Shown: positions 44,471 through 52,127 of the stretch, one piece after another
Numbering within the stretch: position 1 is the stretch's first letter
Layout: every line of letters begins with the position of its first letter
Source of the DNA: an uncultured Duncaniella sp.
Lineage (GTDB): Bacteria; Bacteroidota; Bacteroidia; Bacteroidales; Muribaculaceae
Length of the DNA: 52,127 nt
NCBI GenBank assembly: GCA_910584825.1
Contig: CAJUCI010000014.1
Location: 11,447-63,573, forward strand
Direction of reading: 5' to 3'
Made by a program: the position numbers and the translations under genes
Notes under the pieces: generated by a model
The model's database searches: none
Told to the model about the DNA's origin: nothing
The model's input: only the letters and a program-made list of their open reading frames with translations

Positions 44471-45973
44471 TTATCCTACCGAGCCTTCGAGGGAGATTTG
44501 CAGCAGCTTTTGGGCCTCGACGGCAAACTCCATCGGCAACTTGTTCATCACCTCGCGGGCATATCCATTGACAATAAGTGCCACAGCCTCCTCAGTGGGG
44601 ATGCCGCGCTGATTGCAATAGAATAGCTGGTCTTCCGAAATCTTGGAAGTCGTGGCCTCATGCTCGACGATGGCAGTGTCATTGAGGATGTCGATGTAGG
44701 GGAATGTGTGCGCGCCGCAGTGGCTGCCCATGAGCAGGGAGTCGCACTGCGTGTAGTTGCGGCAACCCGAAGCCTCGGGTGCGACCTTCACCAGTCCGCG
44801 ATAGGAGTTTTCGGAATATCCGGCCGAAATGCCTTTTGACACGATGGTCGAGGTGGAGTTCTTGCCGAGGTGTATCATCTTGGTGCCGGTGTCGGCCTGC
44901 TGATGATTACGGGTCACGGCCACTGAATAGAACTCGCCGCGCGAATAATCGCCCTTGAGTATGCACGAGGGGTATTTCCACGTGATGGCCGAGCCGGTCT
45001 CGACCTGTGTCCACGAGAGCTTGGAGTGGTCGCCGCGGCAGAGTCCGCGCTTGGTGACGAAGTTATAGACACCTCCGCGACCCTCGGCGTCACCGGCATA
45101 CCAGTTCTGGACGGTCGAATACTTGACCTCGGCACGGTCTTCGACAATGATTTCCACGATGGCGGCGTGTAGCTGGTTCTCGTCGCGCATCGGGGCGGTG
45201 CAGCCTTCGAGATAGCTGACGTAGGCATCATCGTCGGCCACGATGAGTGTGCGCTCAAACTGGCCTGTGCCCGAGGCGTTGATGCGGAAATATGTCGACA
45301 GCTCCATAGGGCAGCGCACCCCCTTGGGGATATAGACAAACGAGCCGTCGGAGAACACCGCCGAGTTGAGCGCGGCATAGAAGTTGTCGCGATAGCTTAC
45401 CACCGAGCCGAGATATTTCTTCACCAGGTCGGGGTAGTCCTTGACAGCCTCAGAGATTGAGCAGAATATGATGCCCTTCTCGGCCAGCTTCTCGCGATGG
45501 GTGGTCTTGACGCTCACCGAGTCCATGACGGCATCCACGGCCATGCCCGAGAGCACTTTCTGCTCCTCAAGGGGTATGCCGAGACGGTTGAAGGTGTCGA
45601 TGAGCTGAGGGTCAACCTCGTCAAGGCTCTTCGGGCCCTCCTTCTTCACAGGCTCGGCGTAATAGCTGATGTCCTGGAAATCGATGGGGGGTATCTTGAG
45701 ATATGCCCAGGTGGGCACTTCGAGAGTCTGCCAGTAACGGAAGGCTTTGAGACGGAATTCGAGCAGCCATTCAGGCTCGCCCTTCTTGGCCGAAATCAGT
45801 CGCACCACATCCTCGTTGAGTCCCTTGGGGATGATGTTGGTGTCGATGTCAGATGTGAAGCCATACTTGTATTCACCCGACGTGGCGCGGTTGAGGAGCT
45901 CGTCATTGCTGTCGGGCTTCACGCCGGCCTTGGGCGACTCGTCTTCGTTATGTCCGTTTTTGTTAGCTTCCAT
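44471..45973 (-). CDS. sufB: Fe-S cluster assembly scaffold SufB
   Basis: 500 aa from ATG 45973. Core subunit of the SufBCD complex that assembles iron-sulfur clusters. Family blocks: GFTSDIDTNIIPKGLNEDVVR near the start, GVRCPMELSTYFRINA, a late CDSLL and the region with conserved HEATTSKISEDQLFYC. sufC, sufD and sufS are not beside it, which is unusual because Bacteroidetes commonly keep sufBCDS together. The start overlaps the cvpA stop by 11 nt. Confidence 0.95.
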   Translation of the reverse strand: MEANKNGHNEDESPKAGVKPDSNDELLNRATSGEYKYGFTSDIDTNIIPKGLNEDVVRLISAKKGEPEWLLEFRLKAFRYWQTLEVPTWAYLKIPPIDFQDISYYAEPVKKEGPKSLDEVDPQLIDTFNRLGIPLEEQKVLSGMAVDAVMDSVSVKTTHREKLAEKGIIFCSISEAVKDYPDLVKKYLGSVVSYRDNFYAALNSAVFSDGSFVYIPKGVRCPMELSTYFRINASGTGQFERTLIVADDDAYVSYLEGCTAPMRDENQLHAAIVEIIVEDRAEVKYSTVQNWYAGDAEGRGGVYNFVTKRGLCRGDHSKLSWTQVETGSAITWKYPSCILKGDYSRGEFYSVAVTRNHQQADTGTKMIHLGKNSTSTIVSKGISAGYSENSYRGLVKVAPEASGCRNYTQCDSLLMGSHCGAHTFPYIDILNDTAIVEHEATTSKISEDQLFYCNQRGIPTEEAVALIVNGYAREVMNKLPMEFAVEAQKLLQISLEGSVG

Positions 45974-46490
45974 GTTGTGCTGCTTGAAAGTTTTCGGTGA
46001 ATGCACCCCATGCAGCGGGCGCGAGTTCAATAATCCAGGTCAGCGGGCCGTTGCCGCACACCTTGGTGTGCGAGGCCAGGTCGGTGCCCGGGAAGATGGT
46101 GATGTAGAGATTGAGCGCGACGCTCACTGCCATAAACCATTTCACCACGCTCACCAGCGCGCCCGCGATGCGGTCGAGCGGGCCGAGCAGGAGTGTGTGG
46201 GTGACAGTCTTGAGCAGACGGGCCACGATAATCACGGCGTAATACGCCACAATATATATACCCGCATAGGCGAGTATGGCGGCTCCGTATCTCGACATCG
46301 AGTTGGCTTCTTCGGGGCCTTGGCCTATGGGCATAATCATCTCAGTGGCCTGCGGGCCGAACATGCGGCATGCGACGATGCCGATGATGATGGCTGCCAC
46401 CGAGCCGACCTGCCCGATGAGTCCCTTGCGGAATCCCATCACGGCAGAGGCGACGAATACGGCTATTATTATAATGTCAAGAAATGTCAT
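45963..46490 (-). CDS. cvpA: CvpA-family membrane protein
   Basis: 175 aa with four hydrophobic segments. FLDIIIIAVFVASAVMGFRKGLIGQ is the CvpA start. Known in E. coli for colicin V production and envelope stress tolerance; molecular role unclear. It lies 49 nt after valS and overlaps sufB by 11 nt, so the three are likely one transcript. Confidence 0.88.
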   Translation of the reverse strand: MTFLDIIIIAVFVASAVMGFRKGLIGQVGSVAAIIIGIVACRMFGPQATEMIMPIGQGPEEANSMSRYGAAILAYAGIYIVAYYAVIIVARLLKTVTHTLLLGPLDRIAGALVSVVKWFMAVSVALNLYITIFPGTDLASHTKVCGNGPLTWIIELAPAAWGAFTENFQAAQHGS

Positions 46491-46539
46491 ATTTGTTCAG
46501 CGAAACTTCCCTGAAAGTGGTGAATGTGGCCCGCAGGCA

Positions 46540-49158
46540 TCAGGCCGAATAGGCGGCGAGGGTCTCGCGGAGTGAGGCGAGTTTGGTCTCTGCGTCGGAG
46601 AGCTTCTTGCGCTCGCCCTCTACCACGGCGGCGGGGGCGTTGGCCACGAAACGCTCGTTGGAGAGCTTCTTCTCAACCGATTTCTTGAATCCTTCGTAAT
46701 ACTCTATCTCTTTGGCTATCTTGGCCTTCTCGGCCTCGACATCGATATTGTTGAGCAGGGGTATGTTGAATTCGGTTGTGCCTACGAGGAACGATGCGGC
46801 GGCGGGGTCTTTCTCGGTCGTTGTGCCCACCTTCTCGAGCAGAGCGAGCTTGGTGATTACGTCGGCAAGCTCGACGGTGTCGTTGACGGCAAGGAGGGTG
46901 AGAGCCTCGCGGTTGGGGATATTGCGCTGGGCACGCACGCCGCGCACGCCGTTGACAATCTCCTTGGCCTTCTCTATCTTGTCGAGCAGTTCGGCGTCAA
47001 TCTCGCCGGCCACGGGCATGGCGGCATACATGATTGACTCGCCTTCGCGACGGTCGCCGATGTGCTGCCACAGCTCCTCGGTGATGAAGGGCATGAAGGG
47101 GTGGAGCAGACGCAGGAGCGAGTCGAAGAAGCCGATTGTGGCATCGTAGGTGGCACGGTCGATGGGCTTCTGATATTCAGGCTTGACCATCTCGAGATAC
47201 CATGACGAGAACTCGTCGCGGAAGAGGCGGTAGACGCTCATCAGGGCTTCGGATATACGGAATTTCTCAAACGAGTCGTTGATTTCGGTGATGGCGCGGC
47301 TCAGGAGGCTTTCAAACCATTTTACGGCCGTTGCCGAGCTTGCGGGCTGGGCAAGAGTGTCGGCAACCTCCCATCCCTTGACGAGACGGAATGCGTTCCA
47401 CACCTTGTTGCAGAAGTTTCGGCCGTTCTCGCAGAGCTTCTTGTCAAAGAATATGTCGTTGCCGGCAGGGGCTGAGAGCATGATGCCCATGCGCACACCG
47501 TCGGCACCGTAGTCGGCGATAAGTTCCAGCGGGTCGGGCGAGTTGCCGAGCTGCTTTGACATCTTGCGGCCAATCTCGTCGCGCACGATGCCGGTGAAAT
47601 ATACGTTGTTGAAAGGCTGTTTGCCCATGTACTCATATCCGGCCATAATCATGCGTGCCACCCAGAAGAAGATGATGTCGGGGCCGGTCACGAGGTCGGA
47701 GGTGGGATAGTAATACTTGATTTCCTCGTTGTCGGGGTCAAGGATGCCGTTGAACAGCGAGATGGGCCAGAGCCATGACGAGAACCATGTGTCGAGGCAG
47801 TCCTCGTCCTGACGCAGGTCGGCTGCAGTGAGCGATGCGTCCTTCTCGCGGGCAAGCTCGAGAGCTTCCTCAGCGGTCTCGGCCACAACAAACGACCCGT
47901 CGGGCAGGTAGTAGGCCGGCACGCGGTGGCCCCACCACAGCTGACGTGAGATACACCAGTCGCGGATGTCGGTTAGCCAGCGGCGATAGGTGGTCTTGAA
48001 CTTCTCGGGCACGAATTTGATTACGCCCTCCTCGACCGATGCGAGTGCGGGTTCGGCGAGATGCTGCATCTTGAGGAACCACTGGTCGCTCAGGCGCGGC
48101 TCGGTGACGGTGTCCTGGTTGCGCTCTGAGTATCCCACCTTGTTCTCATATTCCTCGATTTTCTCGATGAGTCCTGCCTCTTGGAGGTCTTTGGCAATCT
48201 GCTCGCGGCAAGCGAAGCGGTCCATACCCACATACATTCCGGCGGCCTCGCTGATGGTGGCGTCGTCGTTGAATATGTCGATGGTCTCGAGGCCGTGCTT
48301 CTCGCCGAGCATGTTGTCGTTCATGTCATGGGCGGGGGTCACCTTCAGGCAGCCTGTGCCGAAGTCGATGTCGACATATGTGTCCTCGATTACGGGTATC
48401 TCGCGGCCTACGAGGGGCACGATTACCTTCTTGCCGCGCAGGTGCTGGTTCTTGGGGTCCTCGGGGTTGATGCACATGGCGGTGTCGCCCATGATGGTCT
48501 CGGGGCGGGTTGTGGCCACGATGGCATATCCATCCTCGCCTACGATTTTGTAGCGGAGATAGTAGAGCTTGGAGTGCTCCTCCTTATATACCACCTCGAT
48601 GTCAGAGAGTGCGGTCTTGGCCTTGGGGTCCCAGTTGACCATGCGCTTGCCGCGATAGATGAGACCCTTGCGGTAGAGGTCGACAAAGACGCGGATTACG
48701 CTCTTGGAGCGGATTTCGTCCATTGTGAAGGCTGTGCGGTCCCAGTCGCACGAGGCACCGAGCTTCTTGAGCTGCTCGAGGATGATGCCGCCGTGCTTCT
48801 CTTTCCACTCCCAAGCGTGCTCAAGGAACTGCTCGCGTGTGAGGTCGCTCTTCTTGATGCCCTCGGCTGCGAGTTTGTTGACCACCTTGGCCTCGGTGGC
48901 GATGGCTGCGTGGTCAGTGCCGGGCACCCACAGCGCGTTCTTGCCCATGAGACGGGCGCGGCGGATGAGGATGTCCTGGATGGTGTTGTTGAGCATATGC
49001 CCCATGTGGAGGATGCCTGTCACATTTGGGGGAGGAATCACGATTGTGAACGGCTCGCGGGCGTCGGGCTCCGAGTGAAACAGTTTGTGCTCCATCCAAT
49101 AGGCATACCATCGGTCCTCAACTGCACGAGGATCATACTTCGAGGCTATTTCTTCCAT
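46540..49158 (-). CDS. valS: Valyl-tRNA synthetase
   Basis: 872-aa class I synthetase that charges tRNA-Val. HIGH-like HMGH at 51-54 in PPPNVTGILHMGH, CP1 editing domain (about 190-340), KMSKS-like KMSKQ at 532-536, anticodon-binding helical domain, and the C-terminal coiled coil (about 800-872) typical of ValS. Normal length. Preceded by TAATTTTG at 49203-49210 on its strand. Confidence 0.97.
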   Translation of the reverse strand: MEEIASKYDPRAVEDRWYAYWMEHKLFHSEPDAREPFTIVIPPPNVTGILHMGHMLNNTIQDILIRRARLMGKNALWVPGTDHAAIATEAKVVNKLAAEGIKKSDLTREQFLEHAWEWKEKHGGIILEQLKKLGASCDWDRTAFTMDEIRSKSVIRVFVDLYRKGLIYRGKRMVNWDPKAKTALSDIEVVYKEEHSKLYYLRYKIVGEDGYAIVATTRPETIMGDTAMCINPEDPKNQHLRGKKVIVPLVGREIPVIEDTYVDIDFGTGCLKVTPAHDMNDNMLGEKHGLETIDIFNDDATISEAAGMYVGMDRFACREQIAKDLQEAGLIEKIEEYENKVGYSERNQDTVTEPRLSDQWFLKMQHLAEPALASVEEGVIKFVPEKFKTTYRRWLTDIRDWCISRQLWWGHRVPAYYLPDGSFVVAETAEEALELAREKDASLTAADLRQDEDCLDTWFSSWLWPISLFNGILDPDNEEIKYYYPTSDLVTGPDIIFFWVARMIMAGYEYMGKQPFNNVYFTGIVRDEIGRKMSKQLGNSPDPLELIADYGADGVRMGIMLSAPAGNDIFFDKKLCENGRNFCNKVWNAFRLVKGWEVADTLAQPASSATAVKWFESLLSRAITEINDSFEKFRISEALMSVYRLFRDEFSSWYLEMVKPEYQKPIDRATYDATIGFFDSLLRLLHPFMPFITEELWQHIGDRREGESIMYAAMPVAGEIDAELLDKIEKAKEIVNGVRGVRAQRNIPNREALTLLAVNDTVELADVITKLALLEKVGTTTEKDPAAASFLVGTTEFNIPLLNNIDVEAEKAKIAKEIEYYEGFKKSVEKKLSNERFVANAPAAVVEGERKKLSDAETKLASLRETLAAYSA

Positions 49159-49202
49159 GAGAATGATAATGTTTTTTTTCGGTAGTTTGATATTTTAAAG
49201 TG

Positions 49203-49210
49203 CAAAATTA
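49203..49210 (-). promoter_or_regulatory. -7 element TAATTTTG for valS
   Basis: TAATTTTG on the minus strand, 44 nt before the valS ATG. No clear -33 element. Confidence 0.5.
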
Positions 49211-49387
49211 CAAAAAAACAATGACATCACGGCGCGATAACTCCCTAAATTACTTTCGCGCCCCTTGAAATTGCGATAAAAATTTTTTGTTATTTTCAAC
49301 CTTATTGACATTTGGTTGTTAGAATAAGTGAAAACCGCAACCGAAATAACTATAATTTTAACATAACACTTTTACATTCTCACTCTT

Positions 49388-49927
49388 ATGAAAAAGTTTT
49401 TATTTATGGCCCTTATGGCCGTCATGACATTAGGCGCGTCAGCACAAAATTGGTATTCAGGTGGTCAGGTTACATTCGGCCGTACGACTCAGTCAGTGAG
49501 CGGTCTCAAGACTACACAGGTGACGGTCTTACCCGAAATCGGATATAATATGACCGAAAATTTCGCCATCGGTTCAGTGCTCGGTGTGTCCTACAAGAAG
49601 ACCGGCGACCAGAAGCTGACCGTGCTTAAAATCAATCCCTATGCCCGCTACACCTATTTCCAGAACGAACGAATCGGCTTATTCCTTGATGGTGGTGTAG
49701 ACTTCGGTATCGGCCGTGCCAACGGTCACACAGCTGTGGAGTATGGCATCGGTCTGCGTCCCGGCGTGTCACTCAACATCACCGACCGTTTCAGCCTCGT
49801 TGCTCACGTAGGTTTCCTCGGCTATCAGAGCGGTAACCGTCCCGCCAAGCGTAACGGCACTCCCGAAAACTGGGGTCTCGACCTCAACAGCAACAACCTC
49901 ATGTTTGGTTTCTACTACCACTTCTAA
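49388..49927 (+). CDS. OmpX-like outer-membrane beta-barrel protein
   Basis: 179 aa. Signal peptide MKKFLFMALMAVMTLGASA, then about eight beta strands ending FGFYYHF with a terminal aromatic, the pattern for insertion by the BAM complex. Mid-region LFLDGGVDFGIGRANG fits a small porin-like barrel. Function unknown. Palindrome copy E follows its stop. Confidence 0.84.
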   Translation: MKKFLFMALMAVMTLGASAQNWYSGGQVTFGRTTQSVSGLKTTQVTVLPEIGYNMTENFAIGSVLGVSYKKTGDQKLTVLKINPYARYTYFQNERIGLFLDGGVDFGIGRANGHTAVEYGIGLRPGVSLNITDRFSLVAHVGFLGYQSGNRPAKRNGTPENWGLDLNSNNLMFGFYYHF

Positions 49928-49944
49928 AGATAGATACGTCCTAG

Positions 49945-50079
49945 TCCAAGAAAGGGACACAAGGACATAAGAGACAAAAGCGACATAAGTTATTATTTTT
50001 GAATAATCATTGATTATCAATATAATATTTCTTGTGTCGCTTTTGTCTCTTATGTCCTTGTGTCCCTTTCTTAAATTAT
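49945..50079. repeat. AAGNGACAW palindrome, copy E
   Basis: As the others, with centre ATAATCATTGATTATC and one arm mismatch. The first inter-unit base is C here and the partner arm has the matching G. It lies between convergent genes. Confidence 0.9.
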
Positions 50080-50095
50080 GATATTTTATTCATGG

Positions 50096-51637
50096 TTATT
50101 TGAGATACTCGAGGAATTGCTCTTTGTCGGGGGCGTCGGAGGCCTGGATTTTGCCGCGCAGCCTCAGGCGGCGGTTGTAGATAAGTTCGCGCTTACCCTT
50201 GAGCAGGAGGCAGATGGCCGGGATTGACAGCTCGAGAGCATTGCACAGGAACAGTCGATAGTCCGCTTCCTTCAGTCCCGGCATCTGAGCGCGGAAATTT
50301 GCCATAAGTCCGTGGTGCTTGCGGTTGAGACGTTCCTCAAGCTGTGCGAAAAAGTCGGGGGAGTCGGCAAACGCCTCAATGGCCGAAAGGGCCTCCTTGG
50401 CGGCTTTTGACTTGACTGACTCCTTGTTGAAACCCTCATAATATGTGTTGCACAGGTGTATGAGCGTGTCGAGGCCACGGTTTTCGGAGTCGGAGATGGC
50501 CGACTGCAGCTCCATAGCCGTGCGCATGTTCTCCTCCTCCTTGCGCAACCGTCGTGACCGCGAAAGTCGCAGGGTGAGTATGATGGCTATAATCAGCAGG
50601 GCTATGACCAGGAGCGTGAGCAGCAGGAGTGTGCGTTGATAGCTTATGGTCTGCGCCTTCAGCAGGTTTTCCTCGTAATTGAATTTGGTTATGGCCTTGT
50701 ACGTTTCGTTTTGAAACGACTCCATGATGTGTCGCCGCGTTGTCAGTTCGTTTATTATCGGTTGCGGGCGGGTGGGGTGGAAGTGTTTTTGACCGCACAC
50801 ATAGAACACGGTGCCGTCGTTGCTGTAGTTGTGTATGAAACACGACAGCAGCTTTTGGGCCTTCTTGTCGTCGTCATGCAGCCACAGGTCATTCGTGATG
50901 GCATGGAGGTCGTTGATTGAGAGAATTATCGAGTCGCACAGTATCGCCTTCTCCCACGCGCCACCGCTGTTGAATATCTGCATGAACTTGTGGCTGCGTA
51001 TGCCGGAGTATCTGAGCCTGTCAATCAGAGTGTATTTGCGGTCGATATTGGCTATGCGGTCCAAGCGTTCGGCGCGTTTTATATTATTGGTGTCGGAGAG
51101 CTGTGACTTGTGCTTGACGAGCGATGCCGTGATGTGTCTCAGCAGGTCGAGACTCTCGGGGTCGCGCTCGAGCGGGTCGACGAGTTCTGACACGAGTTCA
51201 TATACGTTGTCATAATCGCCAAGCTGTTCGTAAGCCTCACACGCGCTGAGTCCGTAGCGGCTTTTGCCTTTGTGGTCATAGAGCGAGTCGCACAGCTCCA
51301 TCATTTTGCGCCGTGATAGCGCGAGCATATGGGTGTCGTTGGCTTCCTGGGCTATCTTCTCGGCGTGCAGCAGCGACCACATGGCGTCGGGGAAATTCTG
51401 CATGCGAAATTTAGCGTCCCCCTTGATATAGAATGCCTTGGCACGCTTGTTGGGGCAGTCTATGTTCTCAAGGTCGATAGCATTGATTATCAGTAAAGTC
51501 GAGTCAGGGTTCGTGTCAACAAGCAGCTCGGCCTGCTGTAATGTGTCGTCATAGTTGTCGCTTCCGCTCCATCCGCCACACGCGCAGGTGAGTAGTAATG
51601 TGATAAAGATTAGAGAGTATCTTAGCTTCAGTGTCAT
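50096..51637 (-). CDS. TPR-containing membrane regulator, lipoprotein-like N-terminus
   Basis: 513 aa from ATG 51637 (an earlier TTG lies inside the promoter). A lipoprotein-like signal (LIFITLLLTCACG), a helical TPR-like sensor region (about 35-320), one transmembrane helix (about 335-360), a charged coiled stretch and a C-terminal domain ending in a degenerate helix-turn-helix (LKEADYRLFLCNALELSIPA). Such TPR-TM-HTH proteins in Bacteroidetes are thought to be membrane-tethered regulators; the target is unknown. The mRNA from the TATCTTTG box 10 nt away would be nearly leaderless. Confidence 0.78.
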   Translation of the reverse strand: MTLKLRYSLIFITLLLTCACGGWSGSDNYDDTLQQAELLVDTNPDSTLLIINAIDLENIDCPNKRAKAFYIKGDAKFRMQNFPDAMWSLLHAEKIAQEANDTHMLALSRRKMMELCDSLYDHKGKSRYGLSACEAYEQLGDYDNVYELVSELVDPLERDPESLDLLRHITASLVKHKSQLSDTNNIKRAERLDRIANIDRKYTLIDRLRYSGIRSHKFMQIFNSGGAWEKAILCDSIILSINDLHAITNDLWLHDDDKKAQKLLSCFIHNYSNDGTVFYVCGQKHFHPTRPQPIINELTTRRHIMESFQNETYKAITKFNYEENLLKAQTISYQRTLLLLTLLVIALLIIAIILTLRLSRSRRLRKEEENMRTAMELQSAISDSENRGLDTLIHLCNTYYEGFNKESVKSKAAKEALSAIEAFADSPDFFAQLEERLNRKHHGLMANFRAQMPGLKEADYRLFLCNALELSIPAICLLLKGKRELIYNRRLRLRGKIQASDAPDKEQFLEYLK

Positions 51638-51646
51638 GATTACTGA

Positions 51647-51654
51647 CAAAGATA
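51647..51654 (-). promoter_or_regulatory. -7 element TATCTTTG for the TPR regulator
   Basis: TATCTTTG on the minus strand. Transcription would start only a few nucleotides before ATG 51637. Confidence 0.6.
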
Positions 51655-51685
51655 CGAATAATTTTCTAAAATTATGCCGATATAA

Positions 51686-51898
51686 CTAAAAAAATAGCGC
51701 GACAGCCTTTCGGACTGTCGCGCCTTGGAATAAAAATCGTTTAATGCGAAGATCATTAATTATTTTTGTTCCAAAATTTTTCCCCATATCAACCCTCGCG
51801 GGAGTTAGGGTTTCATCCCCTGAGATGTATATAAAACTCGGTAACTTCGTTTTTATGTCTTTTTCGTTTTCCCAGTCATTTTTAAATATTCCAGTCAT
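51686..51898 (-). CDS. Possible 70-aa protein, or part of a small RNA
   Basis: A 70-codon frame from ATG 51898, 42 nt after a TAACTTTG element. The first 55 residues look protein-like (acidic and basic mix, no Cys). The last codons run through an intrinsic terminator, so if a peptide is made its end is encoded in the hairpin. It may equally be a non-coding transcript of about 245 nt. I recognise no family. Confidence 0.35.
   Translation of the reverse strand: MTGIFKNDWENEKDIKTKLPSFIYISGDETLTPARVDMGKNFGTKIINDLRIKRFLFQGATVRKAVALFF
51688..51723 (-). terminator. Strong intrinsic terminator
   Basis: Minus strand: GCGCGACAG (51723-51715) pairs with CTGTCGCGC (51705-51697), with an inner CC-GAAA-GG top, followed by TATTTTTTT (51696-51688). 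It ends the small unit started at about 51934 and separates it from the TPR regulator gene. Confidence 0.85.
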
Positions 51899-51940
51899 TG
51901 TTTTGAAAAGTTAGGTTAAATATATGACTTGCGGATGATG

Positions 51941-51948
51941 CAAAGTTA
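51941..51948 (-). promoter_or_regulatory. -7 element TAACTTTG for the small unit
   Basis: TAACTTTG on the minus strand; expected transcript 51934 to about 51688. The rest of the window to 52127 is A+T-rich with no gene I can support. Confidence 0.5.
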
Positions 51949-52127
51949 GGGCTGTGTCGGTTAATAACCAAATAAATCGTTGATAAATGCGATTCATCAT
52001 CGTTTTGTAATGTGTTGTTTATCAGTTTGTTGCAACGGGTGAATTTGCGCCGCGATTCATCATTGTAAAAATCTTTAGTAGATGACAAAAAATGAATTTT
52101 GTCGGTTATATTGTTGATTTTTAATTA

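Noticed and set aside
48181..49185. Plus-strand 334-codon frame opposite valS
   Set aside because: Antisense to a certain housekeeping gene; composition is that of a mirror frame.
51882..52088. 68-codon minus-strand frame near the window end
   Set aside because: It runs through the TAACTTTG promoter box of the small unit and has no support of its own.

Overview
The window looks like a chromosomal segment of a gut-type member of the Bacteroidota, most likely order Bacteroidales and probably near Muribaculaceae. The family placement is inferred from overall gene content; no alignment was run. Support for Bacteroidota: many genes are preceded by the phylum-specific promoter form (TTTG or TTG, about 20 nt, then TAnnTTTG) and lack obvious Shine-Dalgarno sequences. 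There is also a giant SprA/Sov type IX secretion translocon, a carboxypeptidase-regulatory-type outer-membrane beta-barrel receptor and several small OmpX-like barrels.

Layout. 1-1347: C-rich accessory DNA with 224-bp-spaced repeats around one unrecognised ORF. 1348-5013: a divergent pectin pair, a GH28 polygalacturonase and a PL10 pectate lyase-CE8 esterase fusion. 5031-10252 (minus strand): a run hisS, mlaE, mlaF, a SpoU-type rRNA/tRNA methyltransferase, an acyltransferase-3 membrane protein and a DEDDh exonuclease. 10355-16220 (plus): endonuclease IV, an SLC45-like sugar MFS transporter, an LPG-synthase/UPF0104 membrane protein, an NfeD protease and kdsB. 16669-19593: an outer-membrane receptor. 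19732-22725 (minus): a COG2509 flavoprotein and a MATE exporter. 22863-25915 (minus): a lower-GC three-gene cassette, GIY-YIG nuclease, WYL regulator and an unrecognised 409-aa protein with UDG-like motifs. 26054-26397: a small transcription unit with a near-consensus promoter, strong hairpins and a 90-aa ORF. 26474-36868 (minus): an operon of an exported C1B peptidase, an ATP-grasp-like protein, ruvA and sprA. 36991-41022: a small barrel protein, a YjbR protein, an MFS transporter and an AI-2E family permease. 41150-42597: tRNA-Pro(GGG) and two DUF4230 proteins. 42629-49158 (minus): an MBL hydrolase, an RsmI-like methyltransferase, sufB, cvpA and valS. 49388-52127: an OmpX-like barrel, a TPR membrane regulator and a possible small RNA or peptide gene with a strong terminator.

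Structure beyond the genes. Five copies of a roughly 135-bp palindrome sit just past stop codons. Its arms are made of 8-9 nt AAGNGACAW units, and base changes in one arm are matched in the other. A second palindrome type has a GCTTTAGC core and includes a perfect 33-bp inverted repeat at 19616-19729. The best candidates for something undescribed are the covarying palindrome family, the GIY-YIG/WYL/UDG-like cassette and the structured transcript beside it, and the absence of any ATG, GTG or TTG start ahead of the sprA signal peptide.
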